Assembly (NCBI GenBank): GCA_030631415.1
Contig: DAOVLE010000221.1
Location: 1 to 8,648 of the forward strand
Source: JAAEQG01 sp023133475
Lineage (GTDB): Bacteria > Planctomycetota > Phycisphaerae > UBA1845
Length of the DNA stretch: 8,648 nucleotides
Direction of reading: 5' to 3'
The translations under genes were made by a program, and so were the position numbers. Shown here one piece after another: positions 5,029 through 8,648 of this stretch; the stretch's first letter is position 1, and each line of letters starts with the position of its first letter. The notes under the pieces were generated by a model. The model did no database searches. It was not told where the DNA came from and saw only the letters and a list, made by a program, of their open reading frames with translations.

Positions 5029-5085
5029 GTAGGGCGGGTTTCACCCGCCTTCTTGGCATGGCATGGCGGGTGGAACCCGCCCTAC
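5029..5085. repeat. Paired inverted GTAGGGCGGG elements (BIME-like)
   Basis: The left unit 5029-5049 and the right unit 5065-5085 are reverse complements at 20 of 21 positions. Each is also a small hairpin of its own (GGCGGGT / ACCCGCC). It lies in the divergent gap between the mini-protein and flippase genes. Confidence 0.8.
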
Positions 5086-5112
5086 TTGTCAGACCCTACG
5101 ATTGTCGATACT
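5086..5112 (+). promoter_or_regulatory. Weak candidate promoter for flippase gene
   Basis: TTGTCA (5086-5091) and GATACT (5107-5112) are 15 nt apart, a short spacer. A start 6 nt beyond the -10 would fall on the ATG at 5118, implying a leaderless transcript, which fits the lack of a Shine-Dalgarno there. Confidence 0.25.
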
Positions 5113-5117
5113 AGTGC

Positions 5118-6320
5118 ATGAATAACCGGTGGGGTTGTAAGTCCGAGAACGGCGCGGAACGGACGTCAGGATTGGATAAGAAAACGCGAAAACGGATTTT
5201 CACGCTTTTACGCGTGGCTGTATGTGTAGCGGCTTTGGCATACGTGCTCAATGGCGTGAGCGTGCACGACCATGTCACCTTAAAAGACGGGCAAAGCCGG
5301 CGTGTTCTGGAAATCAACCATGACAACCAGACCATCACCATAGGGGAACCCGACGACCGGCAAGAAACGCTGCCCCTGGACCTGGTGGCCACCGGCGAGG
5401 ATGGCAAACCACAGATCACCCACGGGCTGCTCACCGCCTGGCGGCAGAGCCATAAGTCGTTTCTGTTGTTGACGTTGGCAATGTTTGCGCCGGTGACTTT
5501 TCTGCAATCGGTGCGTTTCTTATTGGTGTTCCGGGCACAAGACATCGCCCTGTCGTATTGGGAGTGTGTCAAGCTTTGTTTTGCGGGGAATTTCCTGAAC
5601 TGGGCCACCCCCATCGGCAGCACCGCCGGAGATGTCTTCAAAGCCTACCATGTCGCCCGCCATACCGAGCGCAAGACCGAAGCCCTGACCACCATCCTGT
5701 TGGATCGGATCATCGGGCTGGGGGTTCTGCTCTTGTGCGTGGGTATTGCCATCGAGCTGGGGGCTGAGGACCCATTGCTGCGCAATTTGGGGCACGTGAT
5801 TATGGCGGGGATTGCGGGGGCGGCAATTGTGGCTGGGTTATTTTGCTCCGACCGGGTTCGGGAGCGTTGGTTGCCGCGTGGGCTGATGTCTCGGCTTCCG
5901 TTTGAGGAGCATATCCGGCGGGTGGATGCCGCCACTCGTCGTCTTCTGCGGCATCTCCCGACTCTGGGCGGTGCGGTGATATGCTCGCTGGTGTTGCAAT
6001 TCTTTGCCCTCTCGAGTTTTGTGTTGGCTGCTTATGCCCTGCGGATGAACTTCGCCGAGTCCAAGGTGTTCGACTATTACGCTTGTATTGGAAGCGGAGT
6101 GGTTGTGGCAGCCATTCCAATCTCGCCCCAAGGCCTGGGCACTTCCGAGGCGGTTTATCGCAAATTCATGCTCGGTTCACACGGCACCTTGTCGCAACTG
6201 CTGTACATGGCGATGGCTGTCCGCCTGATCCAACTGTGCTGGTCGCTGCTGGGTGCCCTGGTGGCTTTGACCGGATCCTATAAGCTCAAGCCTGCTGTCA
6301 AGACCGACCAGATCGAGTGA
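5118..6320 (+). CDS. Flippase-like / LPG-synthase-type transmembrane protein
   Basis: A 400-aa integral inner-membrane protein of the UPF0104/AglD family (PF03706), whose members act in lipid or lipid-linked substrate translocation or modification. The first membrane segment is about 27-47. An inserted hydrophilic domain follows at about 48-110 (IHD-like strands, D-G-Q-S-R-R-V-L-E-I), probably outside the membrane. Further segments are near 114-138, 193-213, 224-243, 281-308, 321-336 and 358-388. Family motifs are NFLNWATPIGSTAGDVFKAY (158-177) with R181 and the LLDRIIGLG segment (194-202), and ISPQGLGTSEAVYRKF (335-350). There is no C-terminal aminoacyl-transferase domain, so it is not full MprF. 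The ATG at 5118 has no clear Shine-Dalgarno; an in-frame TTG at 5172 is an alternative. The substrate is unknown. Confidence 0.88.
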   Translation: MNNRWGCKSENGAERTSGLDKKTRKRIFTLLRVAVCVAALAYVLNGVSVHDHVTLKDGQSRRVLEINHDNQTITIGEPDDRQETLPLDLVATGEDGKPQITHGLLTAWRQSHKSFLLLTLAMFAPVTFLQSVRFLLVFRAQDIALSYWECVKLCFAGNFLNWATPIGSTAGDVFKAYHVARHTERKTEALTTILLDRIIGLGVLLLCVGIAIELGAEDPLLRNLGHVIMAGIAGAAIVAGLFCSDRVRERWLPRGLMSRLPFEEHIRRVDAATRRLLRHLPTLGGAVICSLVLQFFALSSFVLAAYALRMNFAESKVFDYYACIGSGVVVAAIPISPQGLGTSEAVYRKFMLGSHGTLSQLLYMAMAVRLIQLCWSLLGALVALTGSYKLKPAVKTDQIE

Positions 6321-6336
6321 AGAAGTTTCCGAGGTT

Positions 6337-6366
6337 GTAGGGCGTGGCGGGTGGAACCCGCCCTAC
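6337..6366. repeat. GTAGGGC hairpin after flippase gene
   Basis: GTAGGGC (6337-6343) pairs with GCCCTAC (6360-6366). An overlapping alternative stem is GGCGGGT / ACCCGCC (6346-6352, 6356-6362). It lies 16 nt after the flippase stop codon, so it may stabilise the 3' end, but there is no T-run. Confidence 0.75.
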
Positions 6367-6441
6367 GTCTGCCCGGAACTCACGCTACACCAACTCAGGA
6401 AAGTCCGCGAAGACACCGATACACATTGATGAAGCTCTGAC

Positions 6442-6477
6442 GGGTGGCCCATCGTTTTAGCGGTGGGGAACACGAAT
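6442..6477 (+). repeat. Solo arm of the 948-1029 inverted repeat
   Basis: It starts GGGTGGCCCATCGTTTTAGC and matches 948-983 at 32 of 36 positions. The complementary arm is absent. It ends 11 nt before the first PilZ start codon, so it forms most of that gene's proximal leader. Confidence 0.75.
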
Positions 6478-6488
6478 GAGAAAGAGTC

Positions 6489-7214
6489 ATGACTACTCCA
6501 CCAACCGAGAAATCCGCGTACACCATCGAACTTGACGAGCGACGATCTCAGCGGTTTTTGGAACAGGCCACACGCGCCGGTGCGGAAATGGGTATATTGC
6601 CGTACACCCGGGTCGATGGTCTGCCCATCACCGCCGCCATCGTGGGGCGAACTGCCCAGGGAATCCTCCTGCGCCCCCAGCATACCGTGGCGGCTGGAGC
6701 GGTGTCACTGCTTTCGGTGTACTGCGAGGCAACCATCACCTTGGAGAAAACCCGTTTTCTGTTCTCGACACACATCCTGGACCTCTTCCAGGAAGGCGAC
6801 GAGTTCACCATCGAGATTGCCAGGCCGACACGGCTGTATATGAGCCAACGCCGCCGTTACCAACGCAGAGACTTGCGAGCCGATAGCACCGTGCGAATCA
6901 CGCCGGCAGGCCGGGAAGATCAGCCCGCCCTGGAAGCCACCCTCCTGAACATAGGCACCGGGGGATTAGCCTGCCGGATTGACCAAAGCGGTGCCGACGC
7001 CTGCCCCGAGGAGCTTCCGTTGAGCCTGGAGTTTAATATCGCCGACAGTGCGGAGACCTTCCGCATGCCCGCCCATATTCGCGGCAAGACACCGGGCGCC
7101 GGCAAGGGGCAGATCATCCTCTCGCTGCAATTTGCCTCCGACACCGATCTGCATCCCCAACGACAAAGACTCGCCAACGCTCTGTATAACAATCTGATCC
7201 TTACTGGTGGATAG
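6489..7214 (+). CDS. PilZ-domain protein (YcgR-like N-domain), first of a pair
   Basis: A 241-aa soluble protein. Residues about 15-118 resemble the beta-barrel N-terminal domain found before PilZ in YcgR-type proteins (strands near 45-62 and 72-95). The PilZ c-di-GMP receptor domain follows at about 119-235. Its arginine box is R121-R-R-Y-Q-R-R-D-L-R130. The second motif is N154-I-G-T-G-G159, where the canonical (D/N)xSxxG serine is glycine, so binding may be weaker or altered. The end (R-L-A-N-A-L-Y-N-N-L-I-L) is a typical PilZ C-terminal helix. There is no membrane segment. A weak purine stretch (GAGAAAGAG) precedes the ATG. The next gene starts 4 nt after this stop, so the two are an operon and possibly partners. 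The output could be motility, polysaccharide or another c-di-GMP process; nothing here decides. Confidence 0.85.
   Translation: MTTPPTEKSAYTIELDERRSQRFLEQATRAGAEMGILPYTRVDGLPITAAIVGRTAQGILLRPQHTVAAGAVSLLSVYCEATITLEKTRFLFSTHILDLFQEGDEFTIEIARPTRLYMSQRRRYQRRDLRADSTVRITPAGREDQPALEATLLNIGTGGLACRIDQSGADACPEELPLSLEFNIADSAETFRMPAHIRGKTPGAGKGQIILSLQFASDTDLHPQRQRLANALYNNLILTGG
7206..7210 (+). promoter_or_regulatory. Shine-Dalgarno GGTGG that sets the second PilZ start
   Basis: GGTGG lies 8 nt before the ATG at 7219. The alternative in-frame GTG at 7207 overlaps this site and has no ribosome site of its own at a good distance, so the ATG is preferred. Confidence 0.5.
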
Positions 7215-7218
7215 TCCC

Positions 7219-7998
7219 ATGGACCGAATGCGATACGTTGAGCCGAGCCGGCAAGACGAGATTCTTGCCGAAGCCATCGAGAAGACCACCCCGGTAGTGG
7301 TCACCACCAGCAAGGGGACTGCCTGGGTGACCCACAAATCGCACTTCCTGGCTGCCCCGGGTCTGGAGCACCGCTTGCTGCTCCACGCTCCGCTGACCGC
7401 CGAATCCGGCTCGACCACTGCGGTGCTCCGCGGCGAGCAGATCGGGATTTCATTCCGCCGCGGGCACAAAAAGTGCATGTTCGGCACGGTTGTCGAGGAT
7501 TTGCAGGAGTATCCTCAAGCCATCGTGCTTGCCTGGCCGGAGCAGATGCAGGAGTTTCAGCGTCGCGTGTATTACCGGTCCGCTCCGCCGCGTGGCACTA
7601 CGGTGGACGTTCGCTATTGGGTTGCGGAGGAAGCGGTGCGCAGCAGCGCGACTCAACCGCCGGAGAACGCCTATCATGGCACTTTGCAAGACCTCTCGGT
7701 TGGCGGGATTAGAATTGAGACGAACGAGCATCCGGTGCTGAGTATCGGTCAAACCGTGGTGTGTCACTTCTCATACAAGCGTGGGGCGCCACCTCTTACG
7801 ATACATGCCACAGTGCGGCATCTCCAGGATGAAGCACGCGGTGGCGAGTCGCTGGGGCTGCAATTTGTCGGTCTTGAGACGACACCCGGCGGTCGCAAGC
7901 GACTGGTTCGCCTGGCTCAGATTGTTTCCGAGCTTCAGCGTTCCAATTACGGCAGCACGCCTCACCGGCGTCACCACCGATATGCCCACATGCGCTAG
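7219..7998 (+). CDS. PilZ-domain protein, second of a pair
   Basis: A 259-aa soluble protein translated directly after the first PilZ gene. Residues about 10-110 form a YcgR-like N-domain (V-V-V-T-T near 26-30, RGEQIGISFRRGHKK at 71-85). The PilZ domain spans about 112-240 with the arginine box Q114-R-R-V-Y-Y-R120 and a complete second motif D158-L-S-V-G-G163 (DLSVGGIRIE), so c-di-GMP binding is expected. A helix R-L-V-R-L-A-Q-I-V-S-E-L-Q follows. The tail is unusual: TPHRRHHRYAHMR, rich in His and Arg. It shares the layout of the upstream protein and is probably its diverged duplicate. The intact motif here and the altered one upstream suggest one sensor and one modified partner, which is inference. 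Confidence 0.87.
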   Translation: MDRMRYVEPSRQDEILAEAIEKTTPVVVTTSKGTAWVTHKSHFLAAPGLEHRLLLHAPLTAESGSTTAVLRGEQIGISFRRGHKKCMFGTVVEDLQEYPQAIVLAWPEQMQEFQRRVYYRSAPPRGTTVDVRYWVAEEAVRSSATQPPENAYHGTLQDLSVGGIRIETNEHPVLSIGQTVVCHFSYKRGAPPLTIHATVRHLQDEARGGESLGLQFVGLETTPGGRKRLVRLAQIVSELQRSNYGSTPHRRHHRYAHMR

Positions 7999-8050
7999 CC
8001 CGCATTTCTCACGAACACAGAGGTGCAGAGTTCCCTGTAACACCGCTTGA

Positions 8051-8121
8051 TAAGTCCAAAGTCTCTGGTCCAAAGTCCAAAGTCAGAAATCAACGAGACT
8101 TTGGACCTTGGACTTTGGACT
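8051..8121. repeat. GTCCAAA-unit palindromic element, copy 2
   Basis: It is the same length as, and 65 of 71 identical to, 4531-4601. The stem bases C4544-G4576 of copy 1 are T8064-A8096 here, a compensatory double change that keeps the pairing. The right half of the composite GTAGGG element follows within 8 nt. Confidence 0.8.
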
Positions 8122-8128
8122 CGTCCCT

Positions 8129-8173
8129 GGTTGGTGGGTTCCACCTCGCTTCGCGAGGTTCCACCCACCCTAC
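8129..8173. repeat. Right half of the composite GTAGGG element, alone
   Basis: It matches 2951-2995 at 44 of 45 positions, including the ACCTCGC-TTC-GCGAGGT hairpin and the terminal CCCTAC. The left half is absent; the GTCCAAA element takes its place. Confidence 0.8.
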
Positions 8174-8343
8174 GTTTACCCCCATTTTCATGGTTTCCAG
8201 GTGCCGACTTTGCGTCTGCGTGCCATGCGGCATAGTGAAGCACAAAGGCACGCACCGCACAAGTACGGGATATGTTAGGGCGCATAACAGCCCCCCTGAA
8301 ATCCCGGGCACTATTGGCGTCTCGCCGGTGAATTCTGGACGGG
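8174..8343. other. Intergenic stretch upstream of tRNA-Arg
   Basis: No gene is recognised. GCGTGCC (8218-8224) and GGCACGC (8247-8253) could form a 7-bp stem that contains a smaller GCC-ATGC-GGC hairpin. This may be a chance structure or a degraded repeat. Confidence 0.4.
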
Positions 8344-8372
8344 TTGCATTTGGCGGATGGGCGCGATAAAAG
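8344..8372 (+). promoter_or_regulatory. Candidate promoter for tRNA-Arg
   Basis: TTGCAT (8344-8349) and TAAAAG (8367-8372) are 17 nt apart. The matches to consensus are only 3 of 6 and 4 of 6, but the place, about 10-12 nt of leader before the mature tRNA, is right. Confidence 0.35.
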
Positions 8373-8389
8373 TGTGGCAGTATGGCTTT

Positions 8390-8463
8390 GCGCTCGTAGC
8401 TCAATTGGATAGAGTGGCTGACTTCGAATCAGTAGGTTGGAGGTTCGAGTCCTCCCGGGCGCA
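8390..8463 (+). tRNA. tRNA-Arg (anticodon TCG)
   Basis: A full cloverleaf of 74 nt. The acceptor stem GCGCTCG (8390-8396) pairs with CGGGCGC (8456-8462), with one U-G wobble. The D-arm is GCTC / GAGT. The anticodon stem GCTGA / TCAGT holds the loop CTTCGAA with anticodon TCG at 8424-8426, reading CGA codons. The T-arm is GGAGG-TTCGAGT-CCTCC, and the discriminator is A8463. CCA is not encoded. I saw no repeat of its 3' end elsewhere in the window, so there is no sign of an element integrated here. Confidence 0.95.
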
Positions 8464-8578
8464 GTCTCGCAACGCCTTGCATTCGTAAATATTCAGTAAA
8501 CCCGTGGTGTAAAGGCAAGAGGCAACAAGGCGTCTGCGGATCCGAGCCATTGGATAAGGCGGCAACTTTAGGCATTCC
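8464..8578. other. Stretch after tRNA-Arg, nothing recognised
   Basis: No second tRNA, clear terminator or coding frame is visible before the repeat at 8579. Confidence 0.5.
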
Positions 8579-8633
8579 GTCGCGCTAGGCCCGGCATTTA
8601 TGCCGGGTGAGAAGACAGAACGAAGAATCCCCC
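8579..8633. repeat. 55-bp repeat with CCCGGCAT palindrome, copy 2
   Basis: It differs from 2850-2904 at two positions, both near 8614-8616, and has a longer C-run (seven rather than five). The palindrome is 8590-8607. It is followed by CCCGTTCC, which resembles the start of the hairpin at 1-50, so another element probably begins at the window edge. Confidence 0.8.
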
Positions 8634-8648
8634 CCGTTCCGCCATGCC

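Noticed and set aside
7207..7218. GTG at 7207 as start of the second PilZ gene
   Set aside because: It overlaps the ribosome binding site that serves the better placed ATG at 7219.

Overview
The window (8,648 bp) looks like chromosomal DNA of a GC-rich bacterium. The best guess is a planctomycete or relative. That rests on gene spacing and on the dense intergenic palindromic repeats, which I associate with planctomycete genomes from memory; it was not tested by a search. No phage, plasmid or IS transposase is visible.

Minus-strand block, left (177-2636). A lipoprotein gene of unknown function and a complete xerD-type tyrosine recombinase form a likely two-gene operon behind a good sigma70-like promoter (2649-2676). 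Downstream on the same strand, past a long inverted repeat (948-1029), lies a small HExxH zinc-peptidase-like gene (177-713). Its C-terminus carries a possible sliding-clamp-binding peptide, and its true start codon is unclear.

Minus-strand block, middle (2992-4908). An NCS2 (AzgA/PbuG-like) nucleobase permease with a clear Shine-Dalgarno, and a 65-aa secreted acidic mini-protein with a strong Shine-Dalgarno. They are separated by repeats and a perfect 14-bp hairpin (4624-4661) whose loop displays the anti-Shine-Dalgarno sequence on the + strand.

Plus-strand block (5118-7998). A flippase-like/LPG-synthase-type membrane protein, followed by two adjacent PilZ-domain genes (6489-7214 and 7219-7998) that probably form a c-di-GMP-responsive pair. 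A tRNA-Arg(TCG) gene follows at 8390-8463.

Intergenic layer. Nearly every gap holds short palindromic repeats of at least five families. (1) GTAGGG(C/T)GGG elements, single, paired or composite. (2) Elements built from GTCCAAA units, in two copies, with a compensatory base-pair change between copies. (3) A 31-bp element able to fold as a GNRA-capped RNA hairpin, in two copies. (4) A 36-bp-arm inverted repeat plus a solo half-copy. (5) A 55-bp element with a CCCGGCAT palindrome, in two copies. There are also two hairpins at the left end with a conserved outer stem and different inner stems. Halves of one composite element (2905-2995) recur separately beside the two GTCCAAA elements, suggesting nested or modular mobility. 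No transposase is present, so if these are mobile they would have to be moved in trans.

The genes do not form one obvious pathway. The novelty lies mainly in the repeat architecture, the zinc peptidase with the possible clamp motif, and the hairpin with the anti-Shine-Dalgarno loop.
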